Source: Oscillospiraceae bacterium (GTDB lineage: Bacteria; Bacillota; Clostridia; Oscillospirales; Oscillospiraceae). Taken from it: a stretch of 64,000 nucleotides of DNA. Location of the stretch: the NCBI GenBank assembly GCA_902775355.1, contig CACYLY010000001.1, positions 36,119 through 100,118 on the forward strand, read 5' to 3'. The notes below the pieces were generated by a model. It had not been told where the DNA came from. It worked only from the letters and a program-made list of their open reading frames with translations, and ran no database searches. Made by a program: the position numbers and the translations under genes. This document shows positions 17,199-26,140 of this stretch, piece after piece; positions within the stretch are counted from its first letter, which is position 1; every line of letters starts with the position of its first letter.

Positions 17199-19379
17199 AT
17201 GGATCTGCGGCAGCTGAACAAGGCCCAGCTGGAGGCGGTGACCACCACCGAGGGCTATGTGCGCGTCATTGCCGGGGCGGGCTCCGGCAAGACCCGAGCC
17301 CTGAGCCATCGCTTCGCGTATCTGGTCAACGACATGGGCATCCTGCCGGGGAACATCCTCTGCGTCACCTTCACCAACAAGGCCGCCAACGAGATGCGCC
17401 AGCGGATCCACAACCTGACCGGGGACAACGACACCGGCTACATCAACACCTTTCACGGCTTCTGCGTCAGCGTCCTGCAGGAGGACAGCTACGCGGTCCA
17501 GTATCCCCGGAGCTTTCTGGTGCTGGACAATTCGGATGTCGACGCCATGCTCCAGATCATCTACGACGAGCGGGGCCTGAGCCTGCGGGACAAGACCTTT
17601 GCCCAGGCCCGGGACATGATCGAGATCCAGAAGGGGATCAAAAAGCCGGACTATTACAAGGACCTGATCGGCATGTCCCTGGAGGAGCTGCGGGAGAAGT
17701 ATCTGCAGGCCAGGAGCGTGGACGATATCATCTTCTACGGCTACCTCTACCAGGAGAAGAAGTGCTTCGGTCTGGACTACAACGACCTGATCTTCGTGAC
17801 GCTGTACATCTTCGAGCAGAACGAGGAGATCCGGCTCAAATGGCAGCAGCGCCTGGAATACATCATGATCGACGAGTTCCAGGACATCGACCCGCCCCAG
17901 TACCGGCTGATGAAGGCCCTCTGCGGCTATCACAGAAACCTCTTCATCGTGGGGGACCCGGACCAGACCATCTACAGCTGGCGAGGGGCGGACGTCCGCT
18001 TTCTGTTGGACTTCGACCGGGAATTTCCGGGCACGAAAACCATCCTGATGATGGAGAACTACCGCTCCACGCCCCAGATCCTGGCGGCGGCCAACTCCCT
18101 GATCGACAAGAATCGGACCAGGATCAAAAAGGACCTGATCCCCACCCTGCCGGACGGGCCCCTGCCCCTCTGCCACCACGCGCCCAACAGCGAGGCGGAG
18201 GCGGAGCAGATTGCCTTCCAGATCTGGGAGAAGCACGACGCGGGCGTGCCCTTCCGGGAGATGACGGTGCTCTACCGGGCCCACTATCTCACCAACAAGC
18301 TGGAGGAAGTGCTGCGCAAACGGAAGATCCCCTACGTGCTGTACAGCGGGGTGCCCTTCTTCGGCCGGCGGGAGATCAAGGACGCCCTGAGCTATCTGCG
18401 GATGATCGCCTACAAGGACGATCTGTCCTTCGCCCGCATCGCAAACGTCCCCAGGCGGAACCTGGGCCAGCGGCGGATGGCCTTCCTGCGGGAGCGGGCC
18501 GAGCGGGAGAGCTGCAGCCTGTACCAGGCTCTGTGCCGCAGCCTGGACGAGGAGCTTTTCAAGGGGACGGGAGCGCAAAAGTTCATCAGCCTTGTCGAGA
18601 GCTTTGCCCAGAGCTACGCCGACCGGCCCATCTCGGAGCTTCTGAGCGACCTGCTGGACAAGAGCGGTTACGAGCGGATGCTCCGCACCGAGGGCAGCCA
18701 GGAGCGGCTGGACAATCTGGCGGAGCTGAAGCAGTCCGTCTACGAATACGAGACCGGCTGCGGCGAGGAGGCGGCCTTGGAGCATTACCTGAGCCACGTG
18801 GCCCTCTTCACCAACGCCGACGCCGAGGACGGGGGAGACAAGGTGAAACTCATGACCGTCCACGCCGCCAAGGGCCTGGAATTCCCCTATGTGTTCCTGC
18901 TGGGCATGAACGAGGGCATTTTCCCCTCGGGCCGCACCAGCACCCTGCCCGGCATGGAGGAGGAGCGGCGCCTGGCCTTTGTGGCCCTGACCCGGGCGGA
19001 GAGGGAGCTCTTCCTCTCCGAGGCCGAGGGGCGGAATCTGGACGCCTCGCCCCGCTATCCCTCCCGCTTTTTGCTGGACATCGACCCGGCGCTGCTGGCC
19101 TACACCGCGCCGCCCAAGGAGAGCCTGATCCGGGACGCCCGGGATTACATCGCCGCCAGCGAGAAGTTCCTGCCCGAGGAGACGGCAAAGGAGCGCTTCG
19201 TCCCGGGGACCCGGGTGCGGCATGAGATCCTGGGGCCCGGCACCGTCACGGAGATCGACCGGGACAAGGGCGCCTACGTGATCCAGTTCGACAGTATGAA
19301 GACCGCGAGGCGGATCTCGTTCCGGGTCAAGCTGGAAGAGGAATTCGGAATACCAGGAGACGGAAGGGAAACAGAATAA
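17199..19379 (+). CDS. UvrD/PcrA-type ATP-dependent 3'-5' DNA helicase
   Basis: A superfamily 1A helicase of 726 residues. Motifs in order: Q-motif LNKAQLEAV (about 6-14), Walker A AGAGSGKT (about 25-32), motif Ia TFTNKAANEM, Walker B IDEFQDIDPPQ (about 224-234), motif III GDPDQTIYSWRGA (about 251-263), motif IV YRSTPQIL, motif V MTVHAAKGLEF (about 551-561) and motif VI VALTRAE. The C-terminal about 70 residues (VPGTRVRHEILGPGTVTEID) form the Tudor-like domain of PcrA/UvrD proteins that contacts RNA polymerase. It is likely involved in repair or replication restart. ATG 17199 follows GCGAGG; an upstream in-frame TTG at 17175 is less likely. It is followed after 13 bases by the PI-PLC-like gene. 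Confidence 0.93.
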   Translation: MDLRQLNKAQLEAVTTTEGYVRVIAGAGSGKTRALSHRFAYLVNDMGILPGNILCVTFTNKAANEMRQRIHNLTGDNDTGYINTFHGFCVSVLQEDSYAVQYPRSFLVLDNSDVDAMLQIIYDERGLSLRDKTFAQARDMIEIQKGIKKPDYYKDLIGMSLEELREKYLQARSVDDIIFYGYLYQEKKCFGLDYNDLIFVTLYIFEQNEEIRLKWQQRLEYIMIDEFQDIDPPQYRLMKALCGYHRNLFIVGDPDQTIYSWRGADVRFLLDFDREFPGTKTILMMENYRSTPQILAAANSLIDKNRTRIKKDLIPTLPDGPLPLCHHAPNSEAEAEQIAFQIWEKHDAGVPFREMTVLYRAHYLTNKLEEVLRKRKIPYVLYSGVPFFGRREIKDALSYLRMIAYKDDLSFARIANVPRRNLGQRRMAFLRERAERESCSLYQALCRSLDEELFKGTGAQKFISLVESFAQSYADRPISELLSDLLDKSGYERMLRTEGSQERLDNLAELKQSVYEYETGCGEEAALEHYLSHVALFTNADAEDGGDKVKLMTVHAAKGLEFPYVFLLGMNEGIFPSGRTSTLPGMEEERRLAFVALTRAERELFLSEAEGRNLDASPRYPSRFLLDIDPALLAYTAPPKESLIRDARDYIAASEKFLPEETAKERFVPGTRVRHEILGPGTVTEIDRDKGAYVIQFDSMKTARRISFRVKLEEEFGIPGDGRETE

Positions 19380-19392
19380 AGGAGGAACCGGC

Positions 19393-20403
19393 ATGAGCGA
19401 GAAGAAGACGGAAAAGAAAAAGGTCAGGCCGCTGCGCCTGGTCGGGAAGATCCTGGCCTGGATCCTGGCGGCGCTGCTGCTGTTTTTGCTTGTGATGTAC
19501 ATCATCCCCCTGACCGAGACCGGGGACAGGACCGCTGTGGAAGGCACGGCGGACTGGATGCGGGAGCTGCCGGACGAGACGCCCCTGAACGCTCTGGTGC
19601 TGCCCGGCACCCATGACAGCGCGACAAGGTACGTGCAGCTGGGCTTCTTTTCCAAGTGCCAGAGCAAGAGCATCGGTCAGCAGCTGGAGGCGGGCTACCG
19701 CTATCTGGACATCCGCCTGGCCGTGAACGGGGACGGTATGATCCTGATGCACGGCTTCACCAAGTGCCGCAGCGGCCCCATGCCCTGGAACAGCGCCCTG
19801 ACGTTGGACGCGGTGCTGGAGGACTGCTATGCCTTTCTCTCCACCCATCCCACGGAAACCGTGGTTTTCGCCGTCAAGCAGGAGCATGGGGACGAGAGCG
19901 TGAAGGAGTTTCAAAAGATCCTGAACCGTTATGTGCAGGAGAAGCCGGAGTTCTGGCTGCAGAGCGACCGGATCCCCGCCCTGGGCGAGGCCCGGGGCAA
20001 GCTGGTGCTGCTGCGCCGCTATGAGGACGAGGCGGGGCTGGGCGCCGCCGCCGGTATCCCCCTGCTCTGGGCCAACCAGAACGGCCATGCGGACACGAGC
20101 CTGAACACCGTCTCCGAGCCCAACGGCAGCTATACGCTCTGGGTGCAGGACCGCTACGAGTACGACACCGAGGACAAGTGGAACGCCTTCCTGGGCGGCC
20201 TGGCGGCGGCAGGGACCGGCGAAGGAGATCTGGCGATCCATTTCCTGTCCACCAAGGGGACAGCCGCTTACGGACACCCGTACAGCTTTGCCAAAGCCCT
20301 GAACCCGCGCCTGATGAAGCAGGAGGCGCTCAGCGGCTGGATCGTGGTCGACTTCGGCTCGGCGCCCATGGCAAAAGGAATCTACGAGAACAATTTCCAC
20401 TGA
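19393..20403 (+). CDS. Membrane-anchored PI-PLC X-domain-like phosphodiesterase
   Basis: A 336-residue protein with a basic N-terminus, one membrane helix at about 22-39 and an extracellular TIM barrel of the phosphatidylinositol-specific phospholipase C type. The catalytic histidines are visible in LPGTHDSA (about 73-80) and MHGF (about 116-119), with the metal or substrate segment YLDIRLAV between them and VVFAVKQEHG later. In this family the two histidines act as general acid and base to cleave phosphodiesters, usually phosphoinositides. Substrate here is unknown; lipid or teichoic-type polymers are possible. A good GGAGG precedes the ATG. It probably shares the helicase transcript. Confidence 0.85.
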   Translation: MSEKKTEKKKVRPLRLVGKILAWILAALLLFLLVMYIIPLTETGDRTAVEGTADWMRELPDETPLNALVLPGTHDSATRYVQLGFFSKCQSKSIGQQLEAGYRYLDIRLAVNGDGMILMHGFTKCRSGPMPWNSALTLDAVLEDCYAFLSTHPTETVVFAVKQEHGDESVKEFQKILNRYVQEKPEFWLQSDRIPALGEARGKLVLLRRYEDEAGLGAAAGIPLLWANQNGHADTSLNTVSEPNGSYTLWVQDRYEYDTEDKWNAFLGGLAAAGTGEGDLAIHFLSTKGTAAYGHPYSFAKALNPRLMKQEALSGWIVVDFGSAPMAKGIYENNFH

Positions 20404-20517
20404 TTTTTCGGCATAATGCGACAAGGCGACTTCCTGTTTTTATAAATTTTCCACGAAAAAAGCGAAAAAATGTGGACAAATTGTTAGGAATAAGCGGGGA
20501 ATTCTGGGCGGGATCGG

Positions 20518-20546
20518 TTGAAATCCGGTCCCGCTTGTGATATGAT
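20518..20546 (+). promoter_or_regulatory. Putative sigma-A promoter of the polysaccharide locus
   Basis: TTGAAA (20518-20523), 17-base spacer, TATGAT (20541-20546). The expected transcript start, near 20553, lies after an in-frame ATG at 20547 and supports the ATG at 20586 as the true start. Confidence 0.75.
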
Positions 20547-20585
20547 ATGCGGGAAATAGAAATCCTGTCCTGCGGAGTGTCGTTT

Positions 20586-22619
20586 ATGGAGAAAAAGAGC
20601 CCGGACAACTTCAAACGCAGACCTCGTCTGGAGCACTGGCAGATCATCTCGTTCCTTCTGGTGGTCTACGACGCGGCGAGCGCCAATATCGCCTATTTCG
20701 CGGCGCTGTGGCTGCGTTTCGACTGCGAGTTTTCGCGCATCCCCCAGGAGTTTTATCAGATATGGCTCCGCTTCACCGCGATCTATACGGCGATCTGCCT
20801 GGTGATCTTCTGGTTTTTCAAGCTGTACCAGAGCATCTGGCGCTTTGCCAGCTTCAACGAGATGCAGCGCCTTTTGGGGGCGAATGTCCTGTGCTGGCTG
20901 GTCCAGATCCTGGGAACGATCCTGTTCTTCCCCCGGCGCATGCCCATCTCCTACTACGGCGTGGGCTTCATCCTGCAGACTACCCTGGTGGCCGGCATTC
21001 GCTTCGCCTATCGCTTTGTCCTGCTGATCCGCAGCTGGAAGGAGAAGAGGGGACAGGCTTTTCACCGGGTCATGCTCATCGGCGCGGGCGAAGCCGGGCA
21101 GATCATCCTGCGGGAGCTGGCAAAATCCGAGGAGAGCCGGGACAAGGTCTGCTGCATCATCGACGACAATCCCAACAAGTGGAACCGCTATGTGGAAGGC
21201 GTGCCCGTGGTGGGCGGCAGGGAGCACATCCTGCTCAACTGCGAAAAATACAAGATCGACCGGATCTACCTGGCCATCCCCTCCGCCTCCGCCGCAGCCA
21301 AGCGGGACATTCTGGATGTCTGCAAGGAGACCGGCTGCGAGCTGAAGACCCTGCCCGGCATCTATCAGCTGGTGGAGGGCAACGTCAGCGTCAGCGCCAT
21401 GAAGGACGTGGCGATTGAGGACCTGCTGGGCCGAGATCCCATCCAGGCTGACATGACGGATGTGTTCAACTACCTGGCGGGCAAGGTCATCCTGGTCACC
21501 GGCGGCGGCGGCTCCATCGGCAGCGAGCTCTGCCGGCAGATCGCCTCCCACAATCCCAAGCAGCTGATCATCCTGGATATTTACGAGAACAACGCCTACG
21601 AGATCCAGCTGGAGCTGCGGGACAAGTATCCCAAGCTGAATCTGGTGACGCTCATCGGCTCCGTGCGGGACAGCCGCCGGCTGGAGCAGATCTTCTCCGA
21701 ATACCGGCCGGACGTGGTGTATCACGCCGCCGCCCACAAGCACGTCCCCCTGATGGAGGACAGCCCCTGCGAGGCCATCAAGAACAACGTCATCGGTACA
21801 TACAAAACCGCATACGCCGCCATGACCCACGGCTGCAAGCGCTTCGTGCTCATCAGCACCGACAAGGCCGTGAACCCCACCAACATCATGGGCGCCTCCA
21901 AGCGCCTGTGCGAGATGGTGATCCAGGCCTTCGACTCGAAGGTGAGAGAGGGCAAGGCCTACGAGATGCCCACGCTCCATACCCACGGCGGCGACCCGCT
22001 GGACAGTCTGGACGGCTCGCGGATGCCCCGCAATCCCCAGACCGAATTCGTGGCCGTGCGCTTTGGCAACGTCCTGGGCAGCAACGGCTCCGTGGTGCCG
22101 GTGTTCAAGCGCCAGATCGCCAAGGGCGGCCCCGTCACCGTGACCCATCCGGATATCATCCGCTACTTCATGACCGTGCGGGAAGCCGTGAGCCTGGTGC
22201 TCCTGGCCGGAACCTACGCCAAGGGCGGAGAGATCTTCGTTCTGGACATGGGCAGCCCCGTGAAGATCGACACCCTGGCCCGCAACCTGATCCGCCTCTC
22301 CGGCTTCAAGCCGGATGTGGACATCAAGATCGAATACACCGGCCTGCGCCCCGGCGAAAAGCTCTATGAGGAGAAGCTGATGGCGGAGGAGGGCATGCGC
22401 AAGACGCCCAACGATCTCATCCACATCGGCAGCCCCATCCCCTTCGATACCGACACCTTCCTGATGCAGCTGGAGCCGCTGATGGACGCGGCCTACGCCA
22501 ATCGGGAGGATATCCGCGGCATTGTGGCGGAAATGGTCTCCACCTACCATCCGGCAGGAGAACAAGGAACGACCAAGAAAGACAAGGTCTACGAACAATT
22601 GATGATGGAAACGGTCTGA
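20586..22619 (+). CDS. Membrane nucleotide-sugar 4,6-dehydratase/epimerase, CapD/PglF/WbpM type
   Basis: A 677-residue long-type SDR enzyme. It has an N-terminal region of four membrane helices (about 16-150), then a CoA-binding-like Rossmann domain (VMLIGAGEAGQIIL, about 158-171), then the catalytic SDR domain (VILVTGGGGSIGSELC, about 300-315). The active-site stretch STDKAVNPTNIMGASKR contains the Thr, Lys and Met used by PglF-type dehydratases, and the SPVKIDTLARNLIRLSGF segment is typical. The family converts UDP-GlcNAc to the 4-keto-6-deoxy sugar. An insertion around GGDPLDSLDGSRMPRNP is present. It is transcribed from its own promoter and terminator, and the aminotransferase that would use its product follows. 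Confidence 0.92.
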   Translation: MEKKSPDNFKRRPRLEHWQIISFLLVVYDAASANIAYFAALWLRFDCEFSRIPQEFYQIWLRFTAIYTAICLVIFWFFKLYQSIWRFASFNEMQRLLGANVLCWLVQILGTILFFPRRMPISYYGVGFILQTTLVAGIRFAYRFVLLIRSWKEKRGQAFHRVMLIGAGEAGQIILRELAKSEESRDKVCCIIDDNPNKWNRYVEGVPVVGGREHILLNCEKYKIDRIYLAIPSASAAAKRDILDVCKETGCELKTLPGIYQLVEGNVSVSAMKDVAIEDLLGRDPIQADMTDVFNYLAGKVILVTGGGGSIGSELCRQIASHNPKQLIILDIYENNAYEIQLELRDKYPKLNLVTLIGSVRDSRRLEQIFSEYRPDVVYHAAAHKHVPLMEDSPCEAIKNNVIGTYKTAYAAMTHGCKRFVLISTDKAVNPTNIMGASKRLCEMVIQAFDSKVREGKAYEMPTLHTHGGDPLDSLDGSRMPRNPQTEFVAVRFGNVLGSNGSVVPVFKRQIAKGGPVTVTHPDIIRYFMTVREAVSLVLLAGTYAKGGEIFVLDMGSPVKIDTLARNLIRLSGFKPDVDIKIEYTGLRPGEKLYEEKLMAEEGMRKTPNDLIHIGSPIPFDTDTFLMQLEPLMDAAYANREDIRGIVAEMVSTYHPAGEQGTTKKDKVYEQLMMETV

Positions 22620-22638
22620 TATATGCAGACCGCCCGTC

Positions 22639-22682
22639 GGACTCCCGCCCGAAGCAGCTTTTGGGCGGGGGTCCTGCTTTTT
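22639..22682 (+). terminator. Rho-independent terminator after the dehydratase gene
   Basis: A 12-bp stem (GGACTCCCGCCC / GGGCGGGGGTCC, one G-T wobble), 12-base loop and T-rich tail TGCTTTTT. Confidence 0.85.
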
Positions 22683-22728
22683 CGGGCGGGAAAGATCCGC
22701 CCGGCGGGGTGCAAAACGCATTGCCGCG

Positions 22729-22757
22729 TTGACATTCAAAGCGGCGTATGGTAAACT
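22729..22757 (+). promoter_or_regulatory. Putative promoter of the glycan operon
   Basis: TTGACA (22729-22734), 17-base spacer, TAAACT (22752-22757). A TATAAT at 22765-22770 is also present, with no good -35 at standard distance. It starts the operon whose first gene is at 22833. Confidence 0.65.
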
Positions 22758-22832
22758 AACTTGATATAATTGATAGGTGTTTGTTTCCGGACCAGACCAC
22801 CGGAAAGCAGATGGCAGCAGGAGGAGAGAGTC

Positions 22833-24092
22833 ATGAAAAAAGAGTGTTATTTGGAGGATCCTCGCTTCAGCGGGATCGCCCCCCTTGCCGAGCGCGCCTG
22901 GCTTTCCTCCCCGACTATGCATCGGGAGGAGAAGTTCTATGTGGACGAGGCGATCGAGACCAACTGGGTCTCCACCATCGGCGCCAATATCAACGAGGTG
23001 GAGCGCGCTTTCGCCCAGAGACTGGGGCGCGGCCACGCGGTAGCGCTCTCCTGCGGCACCGCCGCGCTGCATCTGGCGACCCGGATGTGCGGCATCAGGC
23101 TTTACGGTCAGCCCGCCACCGGCCACGGCAGCCTGGAGGGGCGCAGAGTCTTCTGCTCGGACATGACCTTTGACGCCACGGTGAACCCCGTGGCCTACGA
23201 GGGCGGCGAGGCGATCTTTATCGACACCGAGCGGGACACCTGGAACATGGACCCGGCCTCTCTGGAGCTGGCCTTTGAGAAGTATCCCGATGTGCGCCTG
23301 GTGGTGCTGGCCCACCTCTACGGCACGCCGGGAAAGACCGAGGAGCTGCGCCGGATCTGCGACCGCCACGGGGCCTTGATCGTGGAGGACGCGGCGGAGT
23401 CTCTGGGCGCCACCTACCGGGGGAGAGAAACCGGCTCCTTCGGCGATCTGAGCGTCATCAGCTTTAACGGCAACAAGATCATCACCGGCTCCGCCGGCGG
23501 CATGCTGCTGACCGATTCCGAGGAGGAAGCCCTGACCATTCGCAAGTGGAGCACCCAGTCCCGTGACCCGGCGCCCTGGTACCAGCATTCCGAAATGGGT
23601 TACAACTATCGGATGAGCAATATCATCGCCGGCGTGGTACGGGGCCAGCTGCCCCATCTGGAGGAGCACATCGCCCAGAAGCGCGCGGTATACGAGCGCT
23701 ATCGGGAGGGCCTGAGGGACTTGCCCGTGCAGATGAACCCCTTTGACGCGGCCAACAGCGTGCCCAACTTCTGGCTCAGCTGCCTGCTGATCGACGGCAA
23801 TGCCATGTGCCGCCAGGAGAGGACGGACCTGCGGGCCGATTACTGGACCGCGCCGGGGCGCAGCTGCCCCACCGAGATCCTGGAGGCTCTGGCCGCCTTC
23901 AACGCCGAGGGCCGCCCCATCTGGAAGCCCATGCATTTGCAGCCCATCTACAAGGGCCACGATTTTGTGAGCGCGGAGGGCGACGTGAGCGCGGACATCT
24001 TCCGCCGGGGCCTGTGCCTGCCCAGCGACAATAAAATGACGCCGGAGCAGCAGGACAGGATCATCGAGATCATCCACCGGTGCTTTGACTGA
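22833..24092 (+). CDS. DegT/DnrJ/EryC1-family sugar aminotransferase
   Basis: A PLP-dependent aminotransferase of 419 residues that installs an amino group on a 4-keto nucleotide sugar. Visible are the substrate/PLP segments SCGTAALHLA (about 70-79), DMTFDATVNPV, IVEDAAESLGA (Asp and family Glu) and SFNGNKIITGSAGG, where the Lys is the PLP Schiff-base residue. The C-terminal segment PMHLQPIYKG is typical for enzymes on bacillosamine-like sugars. It starts at ATG 22833 after GGAGGAGAG. The dehydratase just upstream would provide its substrate, and a PglC-type sugar transferase lies downstream at 28722. No acetyltransferase of the PglD type is present, so the product may keep a free 4-amino group. 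Confidence 0.9.
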   Translation: MKKECYLEDPRFSGIAPLAERAWLSSPTMHREEKFYVDEAIETNWVSTIGANINEVERAFAQRLGRGHAVALSCGTAALHLATRMCGIRLYGQPATGHGSLEGRRVFCSDMTFDATVNPVAYEGGEAIFIDTERDTWNMDPASLELAFEKYPDVRLVVLAHLYGTPGKTEELRRICDRHGALIVEDAAESLGATYRGRETGSFGDLSVISFNGNKIITGSAGGMLLTDSEEEALTIRKWSTQSRDPAPWYQHSEMGYNYRMSNIIAGVVRGQLPHLEEHIAQKRAVYERYREGLRDLPVQMNPFDAANSVPNFWLSCLLIDGNAMCRQERTDLRADYWTAPGRSCPTEILEALAAFNAEGRPIWKPMHLQPIYKGHDFVSAEGDVSADIFRRGLCLPSDNKMTPEQQDRIIEIIHRCFD

Positions 24093-24143
24093 GAACGAGA
24101 AAGGCTTGCCCCGGAGCGGGAGCTGCGGGGGTTGGAAATACAT

Positions 24144-25241
24144 ATGAAAACGATCGTCATCATCAGCAATGTGTCCTCCGGCCTTTTCAGCTTCCGCAGG
24201 GAGCTGATCGAGGAGCTGGCCCGGAACTATCGGGTGGTCATCCTGGCGAAGGATACCGGCCGCGTGGAGGAGTTCAAGGCCTTCGGCTGCGAGTTCAGGA
24301 ACATGGCCATTGAGGCCCACGGCACCAATCCCCTCAAGGAGCTGCGCCTGATCGCGGCCTTCAAAAAACAGCTGCGGGAACTGAAGCCGGTGATCGTCCT
24401 GACCTACACCATCAAGCCCAATGTTTACGCGGGCATGGCCTGCGCCTCCCTGGGCATCCCCTATGTGGCCAACATCACCGGCCTGGGGACCGCGGTGGAA
24501 AACGGCGGCGCCATGCAGAAGCTGGCCCTGGCGCTCTACCGCAGGGGCCTGCGGAAGGCGCAGAAGGTGTTTTTCCAGAATAGTGAGAATCAGCGCTTCC
24601 TGCTGGAGCGCGGCATCATAAAGGGCAGCTACGAACTGCTGCCCGGCTCCGGCGTCAACCTGGAGCGCTATCAGGTGCTGCCCTATCCCCGGGGGGAGAC
24701 TGTGGACTTCGTGTTCATCGGCCGCCTGATCAGAGAAAAGGGGATCGAGCAGTATCTGGACGCCGCCCGGAGCATCCGGGAGAGGCACCCCGAGACCCGC
24801 TTCCACATCTGCGGGACCATGAGGCCTGCCTATGAGCAGGTCGTTTCCGAGCTGGAGGAAAAGGGCACGGTGATCTACCACGGCCATGTGTCCAACATCG
24901 CGGAGATCCACGCCCTGTCCGCCTGCACGGTGCACCCCACCTTTTATCCGGAGGGCATGAGCAACGTGCTGCTGGAGAGCTGCGCCTGCGGCCGTCCCAT
25001 CATCACCACCGACCGGCCCGGCTGCCGGGAGATCGTGGACGAGGGCGTCAACGGCTTTATCGTGAAGCAGCGGGACAGCGAGGACCTGATCGAAAAGCTG
25101 GAGAAGTTCCTGGCCCTGCCCTGGGAAGAGCGCCGGGAGATGGGCCTGAAGGGCCGCGAGAAGGTAGAGCGGGAGTTTGACCGGAAGATCGTGATGAACA
25201 AGTATCTGCAGGAGATCAAGAAGGCCGCCCATGAATTATAA
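24144..25241 (+). CDS. GT-B family 4 glycosyltransferase
   Basis: A 365-residue glycosyltransferase. The N-terminal acceptor lobe starts IIISNVSSGLFSFRREL-like and has TYTIKPNVYAG. The C-terminal donor lobe has FIGRLIREKGIEQYLDA and the E-x7-E motif within PEGMSNVLLESCACGRP. These resemble WbpH/PglA-type enzymes that act after a bacillosamine-like first sugar. It should act in the cytoplasm on an undecaprenyl-linked acceptor. The start is ATG 24144; a TTG at 24132 is less likely. The last 11 bases overlap the next gene. Acceptor and donor are inferred only from context. Confidence 0.88.
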   Translation: MKTIVIISNVSSGLFSFRRELIEELARNYRVVILAKDTGRVEEFKAFGCEFRNMAIEAHGTNPLKELRLIAAFKKQLRELKPVIVLTYTIKPNVYAGMACASLGIPYVANITGLGTAVENGGAMQKLALALYRRGLRKAQKVFFQNSENQRFLLERGIIKGSYELLPGSGVNLERYQVLPYPRGETVDFVFIGRLIREKGIEQYLDAARSIRERHPETRFHICGTMRPAYEQVVSELEEKGTVIYHGHVSNIAEIHALSACTVHPTFYPEGMSNVLLESCACGRPIITTDRPGCREIVDEGVNGFIVKQRDSEDLIEKLEKFLALPWEERREMGLKGREKVEREFDRKIVMNKYLQEIKKAAHEL

Positions 25242-26139
25242 GAAGATTTTCAAGTCGCGGAAAACCCGTGCCCGCATCCTCTGGAAGCTGCGCTTTGTGC
25301 CGGACCGGCCCATGATCGCGATGCAATACCGCATCAAGCTGGGACGCAGGCTGAACCTGAAAGACCCGCAGCGCTTCACGGAGAAGCTCCAGTGGTACAA
25401 GCTGTACTACCGGGACCCGCTGATGCGGCAGTGCGTGAACAAATACACCGTGCGGGACTATGTGAAACAGAAGGGCCTGGAGGAGATCCTGGTCCCGCTC
25501 TACGGACACTATTCCCGGCCGGAGGAGATCGATCTGGACGGGCTGCCGGAGCGTTTTGTGCTGAAAAAGCAGCACGGCGGCGGCGGCCACGACGTGATCC
25601 TGTGCAAGGATAAAAGCAAGCTGCGGCGGGAGACCCTGCTGAGCCAGCTTGCGATCCGCCTGGACAAGGTCCCCGGCGGCGTCGGCGGCCGGGAATGGGC
25701 CTACTGGGATATGGAGACCGGGATCGTGGCGGAGGAGCTGCTGGAAAACGCCCAAAACCCGGAGGCCGGCGTGGACGATTACAAGTTCTTCTGCTATGAC
25801 GGCAAGGCGGAATACCTGGTGGTGGACACCGACCGCTTCATCGGCCACAAGCGGAATTTTTACGACCGGGACTGGAACAACCTGCACGTCACCAGCGATT
25901 GCCCCGCCTGCGACCGGGAGATCGAAAAGCCGGAGAATTATGAGCGAATGCTGGAGATCGCCGAGATCCTCTCCCGGGATTTTCCCTTTGTCCGGGTGGA
26001 TCTGTACAACATTTCCGGCAGGATCTTCTTCGGCGAGCTGACCTTCTATCCCTGGAGCGGCTATGTGCAGTTCCGGCCCGACGAGATGGACTTTCTCCTG
26101 GGCAAAGATTTTAAACTAAGAAAACGGACTGAGGTTTGA
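25231..26139 (+). CDS. TupA-like ATP-grasp protein
   Basis: A 302-residue protein of the ATPgrasp_TupA family, named after a Bacillus teichuronopeptide gene. Recognisable family features are KLGRRLNLKDPQRFTEKLQW near residues 36-55, FVLKKQHGGGGHDVIL (nucleotide-binding glycine loop, about 109-124), EELLENAQNP with DYKFFCYDGK, and VRVDLYNISGRIFFGELTFYPWSG at the end, which carries metal-binding acidic residues. Such proteins occur in polysaccharide loci and may add amino acids or phosphoryl groups to the polymer; the reaction is not established. It overlaps the preceding glycosyltransferase by 11 bases, showing tight coupling. Confidence 0.87.
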   Translation: MNYKKIFKSRKTRARILWKLRFVPDRPMIAMQYRIKLGRRLNLKDPQRFTEKLQWYKLYYRDPLMRQCVNKYTVRDYVKQKGLEEILVPLYGHYSRPEEIDLDGLPERFVLKKQHGGGGHDVILCKDKSKLRRETLLSQLAIRLDKVPGGVGGREWAYWDMETGIVAEELLENAQNPEAGVDDYKFFCYDGKAEYLVVDTDRFIGHKRNFYDRDWNNLHVTSDCPACDREIEKPENYERMLEIAEILSRDFPFVRVDLYNISGRIFFGELTFYPWSGYVQFRPDEMDFLLGKDFKLRKRTEV

Positions 26140-26140
26140 G

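Noticed and set aside
20484-25232. A 1,582-codon open frame on the minus strand
   Set aside because: It lies opposite three clearly identified genes (dehydratase, aminotransferase, glycosyltransferase) and a terminator; an antisense artefact of GC-rich codons.
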